Part shown: one piece after another, positions 7,097 to 13,472 of the stretch
Layout: every line of letters starts with the position of its first letter
Position numbering within the stretch: position 1 is the first letter of the stretch
Assembly: GCA_036393335.1 (NCBI GenBank)
Contig: DASWHD010000019.1
Coordinates: forward strand, 1 to 13,786
DNA from: DASWHD01 sp036393335
Lineage (GTDB): Bacteria > CG2-30-53-67 > CG2-30-70-394
Reading direction: 5' to 3'
DNA length: 13,786 nt
Position numbers and translations under genes: made by a program
The notes under the pieces: generated by a model
Seen by the model: only the letters and a program-made list of their open reading frames with translations
Database searches by the model: none
What the model was told of the DNA's origin: nothing

Positions 7097-7498
7097 TCAG
7101 CCCAGCCGGTGGCCACACTGGGAGCAGAACCGGGCGTCGGGGGCGTTGCTCGCCCCGCACTCGGGGCAGTCGCCGGCCTTGATCGTCTTGCGGTGGCGGG
7201 CGATCTCCCGCTCCAGCAACCCTCGCAGGCTGCCGCCCTTGAGCTGATCGATGCGCTCCAGGATCGCCTCCGCCTCCTCCTTCAACGCCTGGCGCATGGC
7301 AAGGTAGTCCTCGCGCCCGATCTTGCCCACCTGGTGATCGAAGTCGAGATCCTTGATGTTGGCGTAGACCCGCTCCTTGGACAGGAAGAGGTCCTCTGCA
7401 TTGTCGTCCAGGCTGATCCGCGCGGGGGGACGGAGCATCGGCAGGAGGGTGAAGGCCAGGGTGGCGGACGCGATGGCGAACAGGACGATCTCGATCAT
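7097..7498 (-). CDS. CcmI-like membrane protein with C-terminal zinc ribbon
   Basis: A 133-residue protein. One N-terminal membrane helix (about 2-22) is followed by a charged helical segment (SKERVYANIKDLDFDHQVGKIGREDYLAMRQ in pieces, residues about 40-80), which resembles the part after the first helix of CcmI, and a coiled-coil-like stretch. A zinc ribbon then has C111xxC114 and C125xxC128 (CPECG...CSQCG). It lacks the TPR domain of full CcmI. If its cytoplasmic face follows the helix, the ribbon would be cytosolic. It overlaps the ccmH-like stop codon (ATGA at 7498-7495), with GGAGGAG upstream, so it is translationally coupled to the maturation genes. It probably acts as a scaffold or heme/apocytochrome adaptor; this is inference from context. 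Confidence 0.85.
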   Translation of the reverse strand: MIEIVLFAIASATLAFTLLPMLRPPARISLDDNAEDLFLSKERVYANIKDLDFDHQVGKIGREDYLAMRQALKEEAEAILERIDQLKGGSLRGLLEREIARHRKTIKAGDCPECGASNAPDARFCSQCGHRLG

Positions 7499-8004
7499 AG
7501 CTGGCGCAGCTCCTCCTCGATCTGGTCGGAGTGGGTGCCTTCTGGCCGAACCGGCGCGGGCGCCTTGACGCCCTCGCCCGCCGGCGCGAGGGTCCGCCAG
7601 CGTCTCAACAGCAGGGTAATGACCACCGCCGCCACCGCCAGCAGCACGAAGGGGAGGATCCAGGCGGTGAGGTTGAAGCCACTGGCGGGCGGCGCGGAGA
7701 GCACCACCAGGCCCATGTCGTCGACGAAGCCGGCGACGATCTCGCTATCGCTGCGCCCCTCCAACAGCTCCTGATCGATGCGCTCCCGCATCGGCGTGGC
7801 CGAGCCGCAGTTGTGGTGGTTACAGACATCGAGGACCAGGTTGCAACCGCACTGGCAGATAAGCTCCTGGGAGATCTGGTGGAACCGATCCTGGAGGATG
7901 GGATCGGTGAGCCGGGTATGGGTCGAGGCGGCGCGGACGATCTGCGCCGGGCCGACCACCGCCACCACCAGCGCAGCACAGACCACGAGCTTACGCACGG
8001 GCAT
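7495..8004 (-). CDS. ccmH: CcmH-like apocytochrome thiol protein, atypical cysteine cluster
   Basis: A 169-residue protein with a signal peptide (about 1-26, ending IVRA) and a three-helix CcmH/NrfF-like core. The usual LRCxxCQ redox motif is replaced by LICQCGCN (C50, C52, C54), with more cysteines at C61 and C66 (VCNHHNCGS). RIDQELLEGRSDSEIVAGFVDDMG matches the family's 'R..i...l..G.sd.eIv..f...yG' helix region. A membrane helix (about 112-133) anchors it, with a short charged tail. It would reduce or hold apocytochrome CxxCH thiols, or feed CcmF. The 5' end overlaps the ccmF stop by 14 nt, and the 3' end overlaps the zinc-ribbon gene. The SD GAAGAGAGG lies just upstream. The label CcmH is from fold and context; chemistry may differ. 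Confidence 0.88.
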   Translation of the reverse strand: MPVRKLVVCAALVVAVVGPAQIVRAASTHTRLTDPILQDRFHQISQELICQCGCNLVLDVCNHHNCGSATPMRERIDQELLEGRSDSEIVAGFVDDMGLVVLSAPPASGFNLTAWILPFVLLAVAAVVITLLLRRWRTLAPAGEGVKAPAPVRPEGTHSDQIEEELRQL

Positions 8005-10024
8005 CGGCCTCTCTTCCCGCGCCCACGGTCTCGCCGATCATCCGCTCCCTACGCCGCCGCAGCGCACGATCGGGCAGCATGATGATGATGGTCCCGAGGC
8101 AGACCGTGAAACCACCTCCCCAGACGAAGTTCACCAGGGGATTGACCCACACCTGCAATACCGCCTGGGTGCCGTCCGGGGTCATGGCGGCGAACACCGT
8201 GTACAGGTCCTCGGTGATCGTCGAGCGTACCGACACTTCGGTGGTGGGCTGCTGGCTCGCCTTGTAGAAGCGCCGCTCCGGTGCCAGCACCGCCACCTCC
8301 TTGCCGTACTTGAAGACGGTGAGCAGCAGGCGGCCGGAGGAGTAGTTGGGGTTGTCGGCCTCGAGGATCCGGTCCAGCCGCAGCTCGAACTTGCCGATCT
8401 GGGCACGCTCGCCGATGCCCAGCTCGAACTGGCCTTCCTCGGTGAAGGCCTTACCGGTGAGTCCGATGAACAACACCACGATGCCAAAGTGAATGATGTA
8501 GCCCCCGTAGCGGCGTTTGTTCTTCAGGGTCAGACGCCACAGGGCGACTGGAAAGGACTCGCCGGTGTTGCGCTGGCGGGCGCGGGCGCCGCGCCAGAAC
8601 TCGGCCACGATCGTGGCGGTGACGAAGCCGCACAGGGCAAAGGAGAGGATGGCATAGGGATGGCGAGTACCCAGCGCCGCCACCGCTGCCGCGGTCCCGA
8701 CGCCGATCACCAGCGGGATCATGAAGTTTCGCTTGAGGCTCTCCCCGGAGGTCTTGCGCCAGGCCAGGACCGGGCCGATCCCGGTGAGCAGCAACAGCGC
8801 CATCCCCAGGGGGACGTTGATCTTGTTGAAGAATGGCGCGCCGACCGTGATCTTCACCCCCTGTACCGCCTCGGAGACAATCGGGAAGATCGTCCCCCAG
8901 AAGACCGCGAAGCACGCCCCGAGGAGGAGCAGGTTGTTGAACAGGAAGCCGGCCTCGCGCGAGGCCATCGACTCCATTTCGTTATGCGCCTTCAGCTCCG
9001 GCAAACGCAGGATGAGCAGAAACACCGCACCCACCACCATGACGATGAGGAAGCCGAGGAACCAGCCACCGATCGACGACTGGGCAAAGGCGTGCACCGA
9101 TGACACGACGCCGGAACGCGTGAGGAACGTGCCGAAGATCGACAGGGAGAAGGTGAGGATGATGAGGATCATGTTCCACAACCGGAGCATCCCCTTCTTC
9201 TCCTGGATCATCACCGAATGGAGGAAGGCGGTGCCGCACAGCCACGGCATCAACGAGGCGTTCTCCACCGGATCCCACGCCCAGTAGCCGCCCCAGCCGA
9301 GCTCCTGGTACGCCCAGTTGCCACCCAGGAGGATCCCGGTGCCGAGGAAAAACCACGGGACGATCGTCCAGCGGCGGGTCAGGCCGATCCACTTGTTGCC
9401 GAGCTGGCCGGTGATCAGGGCGGCCATCGCGAAGGCAAACGGCACCACGAAGCCGACGTAGCCAATGAACAGGATCGGTGGATGGATCACCATCGCCGGA
9501 TGCTGGAGCAGCGGATTCAGCCCCTTGCCATCCTGCGGCGCCCACGGGGCCACCGTGCCGTCCTGGAACTGCGCCGTGAGCTCGGAAAACGGGTTGGAGA
9601 CAAACAGGTTGAGGGTGATGAAGAACAGTGACGTCGCCGAGAGGATCGCCACCACGTACGGCATCAGCTCGCGGTTACGGCGCCGGTTCTGGAGAATCAC
9701 GATCGCGTTGAAGATCGACACCAGCCAGCTCCACAGGAGCAGCGATCCCGCCTGTCCCGCCCACAGCGAGGCAAACTTGAAAAACAGCGGCAAGTCACGA
9801 TTGGAATAGCTGGAGACGTACTCGATGTGGAAGTCGCTCCGGATGAGCAGCACATCGAGACAGACCAGCACCAGCGTCATGCCTACTGCCACCGCCAGGG
9901 CCGCATGCTCGCCGCTGCGTACCATGGTGTCTCGGCCGGTGCGCGCGCCCCACACCGTGGTGACCACGGCGTAGGTGGCGAAGACGAAGCACAGGATGAG
10001 CGAGAAATTGCCGATGTCGTTCAT
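7991..10024 (-). CDS. ccmF: Heme lyase CcmF
   Basis: A 677-residue polytopic protein that ligates heme to apocytochromes together with CcmH. The WWD domain (GWGGYWAWDPVENASLMPWL, near 243-262) is intact. Conserved histidines that ligate heme are present: H175/H181 in LLQHPAMVIHPP, H269, H311 in VVSSVHAFA, and H512 in GGYIIHFG. About 14 to 15 helices are visible, and a large periplasmic soluble segment (about 535-620) precedes the last helix. Length matches E. coli CcmF (about 650). Start at the ATG with GAAGG 8 nt upstream, 99 nt after ccmE. The stop overlaps the ccmH-like start by 14 nt, so the two are coupled. Confidence 0.97.
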   Translation of the reverse strand: MNDIGNFSLILCFVFATYAVVTTVWGARTGRDTMVRSGEHAALAVAVGMTLVLVCLDVLLIRSDFHIEYVSSYSNRDLPLFFKFASLWAGQAGSLLLWSWLVSIFNAIVILQNRRRNRELMPYVVAILSATSLFFITLNLFVSNPFSELTAQFQDGTVAPWAPQDGKGLNPLLQHPAMVIHPPILFIGYVGFVVPFAFAMAALITGQLGNKWIGLTRRWTIVPWFFLGTGILLGGNWAYQELGWGGYWAWDPVENASLMPWLCGTAFLHSVMIQEKKGMLRLWNMILIILTFSLSIFGTFLTRSGVVSSVHAFAQSSIGGWFLGFLIVMVVGAVFLLILRLPELKAHNEMESMASREAGFLFNNLLLLGACFAVFWGTIFPIVSEAVQGVKITVGAPFFNKINVPLGMALLLLTGIGPVLAWRKTSGESLKRNFMIPLVIGVGTAAAVAALGTRHPYAILSFALCGFVTATIVAEFWRGARARQRNTGESFPVALWRLTLKNKRRYGGYIIHFGIVVLFIGLTGKAFTEEGQFELGIGERAQIGKFELRLDRILEADNPNYSSGRLLLTVFKYGKEVAVLAPERRFYKASQQPTTEVSVRSTITEDLYTVFAAMTPDGTQAVLQVWVNPLVNFVWGGGFTVCLGTIIIMLPDRALRRRRERMIGETVGAGREADARA

Positions 10025-10123
10025 TTGGATAGCCTTCAGCGTGCAGCCGTAAGCTCGGCGTTGATCAAACAGGTATGAGGTGACGGGTTCGCGAGCTCAG
10101 AGGTAATTGCGGAAAGCTGACCG

Positions 10124-10591
10124 CTAATGCGGCTTCTCCGTCGCGCCGCGTTCGATCGCCTCGCGCATCGCCTCCGGCATGGCGGCGTTGCCGCCCGGGC
10201 CATACTCCGCCTCGTACTTCGAGGCGCACTTCGCCTGGATCTCTTTGGCCTCGAAGATCCCGTCGGGCCGCAGCCGGCCATCCACCACCACCTGCGCCCC
10301 CTCCTTGAAGGTATCAGGCAGCGCCGCCCTACCGGTGTAGTGAATCGCCTGGGTCACGCCTTCTAGCTCGATGACGAAGGTCGTCAGCGTCGGATCACGT
10401 TGCAGGGTGCCTTGTTTGACGTTGCCCGCCACCTTGATGCGCTTCCCCAGGGCGTCGTGGCCCATCTCACCGAGCTCGGGGACGGTCTTGAAATACGCCT
10501 TGCTCTCGTCGAAGCCACTGATCGCGAGCCACAGGATGGCACCCACCACGACGGCGATGCCTAGGGAGATCTTGATCTGAACGGGTCGCAA
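10124..10591 (-). CDS. ccmE: Periplasmic heme chaperone CcmE, CxxxY type, TTG start
   Basis: A 155-residue protein that takes heme from CcmABCD and gives it to CcmF/CcmH. A single N-terminal helix (about 8-25) anchors a periplasmic OB-fold domain: GKRIKVAGNV (49-58) and HYTGRAALPDTFKEGAQVVVDGRL (in pieces, 84-107). The tail motif AKCASKYEAEY (120-130) has Cys122 where E. coli CcmE has heme-binding His130, with the following tyrosine kept (CxxxY). Such Cys-type CcmE proteins are known in some bacteria and archaea (established from memory). I place the start at TTG 10591 because AAGGAG lies 6 nt upstream. The upstream ATG at 10642 would add 17 residues with no SD and would start inside a hairpin. 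It is the first ccm gene of the operon. Confidence 0.92.
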   Translation of the reverse strand: MRPVQIKISLGIAVVVGAILWLAISGFDESKAYFKTVPELGEMGHDALGKRIKVAGNVKQGTLQRDPTLTTFVIELEGVTQAIHYTGRAALPDTFKEGAQVVVDGRLRPDGIFEAKEIQAKCASKYEAEYGPGGNAAMPEAMREAIERGATEKPH

Positions 10592-10597
10592 CGAGTG

Positions 10598-10603
10598 CTC
10601 CTT
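10598..10603 (-). promoter_or_regulatory. Shine-Dalgarno deciding the ccmE TTG start
   Basis: On the minus strand AAGGAG precedes TTG (10591-10589) with a 6-nt spacer, a near-ideal arrangement. The ATG at 10642 has only AGG pressed against it. Confidence 0.65.
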
Positions 10604-10619
10604 CGGGCACAGGCAAGCC

Positions 10620-10640
10620 GGGTTACGCACCACGCAACCC
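10620..10640 (-). promoter_or_regulatory. Leader hairpin before ccmE
   Basis: On the minus strand GGGTTGCG and CGTAACCC (10633-10640 and 10620-10627) pair over 8 bp including one G-U pair, around a 5-nt loop. It lies in the putative ccmE leader, 16 nt upstream of the SD. It may affect mRNA stability or translation; its role is inferred only from position. Confidence 0.45.
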
Positions 10641-10664
10641 ATCCTGCGGGGTCAGGATTACCGC

Positions 10665-10692
10665 ATCTTATCCATCTTCAACCGTCGTGCAA
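10665..10692 (-). promoter_or_regulatory. Candidate promoter of the ccm operon
   Basis: On the minus strand TTGCAC (10692-10687) and TAAGAT (10670-10665) are separated by 16 nt. The boxes match the sigma-70 consensus at only 3 and 4 of 6 positions, so the call is weak. It would leave a leader of about 65 nt before ccmE, holding the hairpin at 10620-10640. Confidence 0.3.
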
Positions 10693-10719
10693 TCGCCGCG
10701 GTCCATCGCAAACAAATAT

Positions 10720-10858
10720 CCCTCGGGGGGCCGCGGTGAAAGCGCCCGGCGCTCCTGAGGAGGGGACAGGAGACGACCGTCTAGGAGGAGGAAGACGACC
10801 ATTGCCGGGTGAAGCGCCCTACCGCAGACCCCCCTCGGGACATCCAAGGAGGAGGAAG
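10720..10858. other. Structured intergenic element with purine-rich loops (possible ncRNA or leader)
   Basis: Imperfect long arms (about 10720-10750 and 10803-10841, sharing ccctcggggggccgcggt-like and complementary accgcagacccccctcggg-like bases) enclose two hairpins. The first is ctcctg-9nt-caggag (10752-10772), the second cgtct-10nt-agacg (10778-10797). Their plus-strand loops read aggagggga and aggaggagga. A 12-nt direct repeat aggaggaggaag occurs at 10783-10794 and 10847-10858. On the plus strand GGA-in-loop motifs recall CsrA/RsmA-binding RNAs; on the minus strand the loops read CCUCCU and could mask SD sequences. I match it to no known RNA family, and the transcribed strand is unknown. 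Confidence 0.4.
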
Positions 10859-10894
10859 CTACGGGTTGCACTCTACCATCTCGCTCATTAGGGC

Positions 10895-10927
10895 CGGATT
10901 AAACGGTGATTAAAAATCTCTAATCCG
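10895..10927 (-). terminator. AT-rich stem-loop after the 10944 gene, possible terminator
   Basis: cggatta (10895-10901) and taatccg (10921-10927) pair over 7 bp, 17 nt beyond the stop codon of the upstream membrane-protein gene. The stretch is strikingly AT-rich for the region. No T tract follows on the minus strand, so termination is uncertain; the same bases could be part of a promoter. Confidence 0.3.
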
Positions 10928-10943
10928 CGAGCGGCGCCCTACG

Positions 10944-11660
10944 TCACCGGCGGGCACGGTAACGAAACGCGCGACCGCGCCCGGTGGAGCTATTCAGCTC
11001 TGCGAACAGCAGGCCGCGGAAGACCATCAGGCAGACCAACAGCAGGCCCGTCACAAGGCTCTCCACCACCATGGCCAACGGCGCCGCGAGGGGCAGCCGG
11101 CCGGTCGCACGCACGATCCAGAGGATGGCGACGGCGGCGAGGATATTGGGTGGGAACCACTCGATCCAGTTCGTGGCGATGAACCGGTAGCTAGCGGCCA
11201 CCAAGCCGATCCCCGATTCGTGCGACTGATAGATCAACTCCGGCACCACATTGAACAGGATATACGCCGCCACCATGATGCATAGCTGGATGAGACCGGC
11301 GTTTGGCTGTCCGGTGAGCATTAGACGCAGCACGGTGGCGGCGATCCAAAACAGGAACGAGATCCGCACCACCTCCCATAGATAGACGCCGAAGCCGCGC
11401 TGGAAATCGCCGAGATCGGCGCGGCCGCCGCGCAGGATCTGCTCGATCAGGTAGAGAAACGACGAGGTGCAGGCGCTCGACGCGACAGCGACGATCACAC
11501 CGCCGACGATACCGAAGGGCTGGGCGATGATTCGTGCCGCGGTGAGGAGCAGGGCGTAGGCCGGCAGGGACAAGCCCACCAACCAGTTCTGGCGCAGCAG
11601 CACGACGCTGCGCGCCGCACAGCGCCGGTAGGTCCAAAGGGTGGCGAGGAGGGGCTCCAT
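10944..11660 (-). CDS. Multi-spanning membrane protein, function unknown
   Basis: A 238-residue protein that I do not recognise. Hydrophobic segments at about 26-44, 48-70, 95-115, 122-140, 172-186 and 190-214 suggest six membrane helices. The short N terminus (MEPLLATLWTYRRCAARS) and the tail (STGRGRAFRYRARR) are basic, which fits both ends in the cytosol. No catalytic or ligand motif stands out. Codon use and GC content match the neighbours. It lies 186 bp downstream of the histidine kinase on the same strand, with a G/C-rich inverted repeat between them, and about 350 bp before ccmE. No SD is visible before the ATG, so the start may be a little further downstream. Confidence 0.8.
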   Translation of the reverse strand: MEPLLATLWTYRRCAARSVVLLRQNWLVGLSLPAYALLLTAARIIAQPFGIVGGVIVAVASSACTSSFLYLIEQILRGGRADLGDFQRGFGVYLWEVVRISFLFWIAATVLRLMLTGQPNAGLIQLCIMVAAYILFNVVPELIYQSHESGIGLVAASYRFIATNWIEWFPPNILAAVAILWIVRATGRLPLAAPLAMVVESLVTGLLLVCLMVFRGLLFAELNSSTGRGRAFRYRARR

Positions 11661-11686
11661 GGAATCGCGAGGCGGTTGGCGCCGAA

Positions 11687-11810
11687 TCCCCCTCCCCCCG
11701 GGAGGGGGCCAGGGGGAGGGCGTCCGGTCTCACGATCCGGCGGTTGCCGTGCCGGCCACCGAGCTGAGCCCAGGCGCCCCCACCCCGGCCCTCCCCCGGC
11801 GGGGGAGGGA
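11687..11810. repeat. Pair of inverted G/C-tract repeats between kinase and membrane gene
   Basis: Two copies of a CCCTCCCCC/GGGGGAGGG-type palindrome lie in opposite orientation: about 11687-11721, and 11781-11810, where ccctccccc and gggggaggg (11789-11797/11801-11809) form a perfect 9-bp stem with a 3-nt loop. Together they make a larger palindrome of about 120 bp. The type resembles dispersed intergenic repeats of many proteobacteria (recognition from memory). No protein is encoded. Confidence 0.6.
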
Positions 11811-11847
11811 GTCGTCGACGCTCAGTGTCGCGGGATTGGCGACTCCC
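11807..11847 (-). terminator. Hairpin overlapping the end of the kinase gene
   Basis: gggagtcg (11807-11814) and cgactccc (11840-11847) pair over 8 bp, with a smaller cgac/gtcg stem inside. The outer arm begins at the last base of the kinase stop codon. No T tract follows on the minus strand, so it is at best a weak terminator or mRNA 3'-end structure. Confidence 0.35.
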
Positions 11848-13223
11848 TACAACCGCAACACAAACCGTGCCCCGCCTCCGGGTGCCTCCTCCACCCACAG
11901 GTCGCCGCCGTGGGCCCGGGTGATGTCGCGGGCGATTGCCAGGCCAAGGCCGGCGCCGCCACTCGCCCGGTTGCGCGCGTCGTCGACCCGATAGAACCGC
12001 TGAAAGATCGCTTCACGCTCCGCCACCGCCACCCCGGGCCCCTCGTCCTCCACCGCGATGGTCAACCCACCATCACCCCGGCACGTCACCCGCAGCTCCC
12101 CACCCACCGGCGTGAACCGGATGGCGTTGGCGAGGAGGTTGTCCACCACCTGGCGCAGGCGATCCGGGTCGATCGACCGGTGCGCGTCGCTCCGCAGCTC
12201 CATCACCAGGAGGCCACCGCGTTCCTCGACCGCCTTGGCGTGACGGCCGACCACCTCCGCCAACCACGGACCGATCGCCACCTCCGCCAGATCCAGCTCC
12301 ACCCCTGCCGCCTCGCTGCGGGCGATCCACAACAGGTCGTGCACCAGTCCCTCCAAGTGCGCCACCTCCCCCGTGAGGGTCTCCAGGCATTCCCGGTACT
12401 CCTCGACCTGCCGCGGCCGCCGCAGGGTCACCTCCAGGTGGCCCTTGAGGATGGTCAGGGGGGTGCGGATCTCGTGCGAGGCATCGGAGAGGAACTGGCG
12501 CTGGGCCGCCAGGCTCTCGGCGAGCCGGTCGAGCATGGCGTTCAGGCTGGTGGTAAGGGCGGCCAGCTCGTCGCCGCGGCCCAGGTCGGGGATGCGCGCC
12601 GCCAGGTTGTGCTCGCCGATCTGCCGAGCGGTCAGCGCGATCTCTTCGATCGGCGACAACACCCAGCGCGCCAGCAACCAGCCCAGAAGACCGGAGAGGA
12701 CGATGGAGGCGAGCCCCACCATCAGGGTGAGCTGGAAGACCCGCGGCAGGAGGTCGCCCAGCTCCTCTTGCGAGGTGCCGACGAGGATCACGCCACCCAG
12801 GCCCAGAGGGCCGGGGATCGGGTAGCTGAGAAATCGAAACCAGCGACCGGCAAAGCGCGCGGTGCGGAACGCCGTGTGGGCCTCGGCGATGAACTCCAGG
12901 GTAGTGGCAAACACCGGCAGGGTGGCCTCCGGGTGGGGACCGGCGCGGTCGATCACCTGGCCACTGCCGTCGATGATCGCGATCACCCGTCCGGGCTGCG
13001 GCCGGACGACACGCGGCAGGTCGATCGGCGTGTGCAGACCGCCGCCGGGCGAGGCCGTCTCCTCGAGCCCGAGCTGCGCGCGGGCGGTGGCGAGGAGGTC
13101 CTCATCCAGATGGGAACGGACCTTCTTGGACAGGGAGAGGGAGAGGACCACCGCAAACAAGAGCACGATCGCGAGGTTCACCCCGACAAAGGCCAGCACG
13201 ATGCGGGTATGAAAGGAGCGCAT
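11847..13223 (-). CDS. Sensor histidine kinase (HAMP, EnvZ/BaeS-like layout)
   Basis: A 458-residue two-component kinase. TM1 (about 8-30) and TM2 (about 163-186) bracket a periplasmic sensor of about 130 residues (31-162). HAMP follows at about 187-240 (LSPIEEIALTARQIGEHNLAARI), then the dimerisation/phosphoacceptor box FLSDASHEIRTPL with H250. The ATPase core has an N box (VDNLLANAIRF, 360-370), G1 (VEDEGPGV, 391-398), F box (IFQRFYRVD) and G2 (GGAGLGLAI, 422-430). All catalytic elements are present. It autophosphorylates H250 and passes phosphate to a response regulator. That partner is not next to it: upstream is a noncoding gap and a divergent gene, and downstream is a membrane protein. 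The ATG at 13223 lacks a clear SD. Confidence 0.93.
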   Translation of the reverse strand: MRSFHTRIVLAFVGVNLAIVLLFAVVLSLSLSKKVRSHLDEDLLATARAQLGLEETASPGGGLHTPIDLPRVVRPQPGRVIAIIDGSGQVIDRAGPHPEATLPVFATTLEFIAEAHTAFRTARFAGRWFRFLSYPIPGPLGLGGVILVGTSQEELGDLLPRVFQLTLMVGLASIVLSGLLGWLLARWVLSPIEEIALTARQIGEHNLAARIPDLGRGDELAALTTSLNAMLDRLAESLAAQRQFLSDASHEIRTPLTILKGHLEVTLRRPRQVEEYRECLETLTGEVAHLEGLVHDLLWIARSEAAGVELDLAEVAIGPWLAEVVGRHAKAVEERGGLLVMELRSDAHRSIDPDRLRQVVDNLLANAIRFTPVGGELRVTCRGDGGLTIAVEDEGPGVAVAEREAIFQRFYRVDDARNRASGGAGLGLAIARDITRAHGGDLWVEEAPGGGARFVLRL

Positions 13224-13402
13224 GACTAGCGGTCGGCTGTTGGCGATCAGCCATCGGCTCTACCAGTGGATTGCGCGGCCATCCTCCCTGTCACTCCCAC
13301 GCGTGTCCAGATATCCACCTCCTGCCCCCTGTGACTCCACGGCGCTCGGTGCCCCTGACTCTGGGCTTGCGTTCTCACAAAAGGGGTCTTCACCATCCAT
13401 TT
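13224..13402. other. Divergent intergenic region between kinase and DUF302 gene
   Basis: I see no gene here. Bases 13229-13260 (agcggtcggctgttggcgatcagccatcggctc-type, in pieces) look like degenerate copies of the heptamer repeat further right. The rest (13261-13402) is plain GC-rich sequence with no convincing -35/-10 pair. It should hold the promoters for both divergent genes. Confidence 0.45.
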
Positions 13403-13463
<61 letters not shown>

Positions 13464-13472
13464 GGTATCCCT

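Noticed and set aside
10592..10642. N-terminal extension of ccmE from the ATG at 10642
   Set aside because: The ATG lacks a Shine-Dalgarno and starts inside a hairpin. The 17 added residues precede the membrane anchor without family support, while TTG at 10591 has AAGGAG well placed.
10720..10858. Structured region considered as RNase P RNA, SRP RNA, tmRNA or a known riboswitch
   Set aside because: None of the conserved core sequences of these RNAs that I know can be seen, so I left it as an unnamed structured element.
11676..13229. A 517-codon open frame on the plus strand
   Set aside because: It runs antisense to the histidine kinase, which has every conserved kinase box; the plus translation has only low-complexity Gln/His/Arg sequence.
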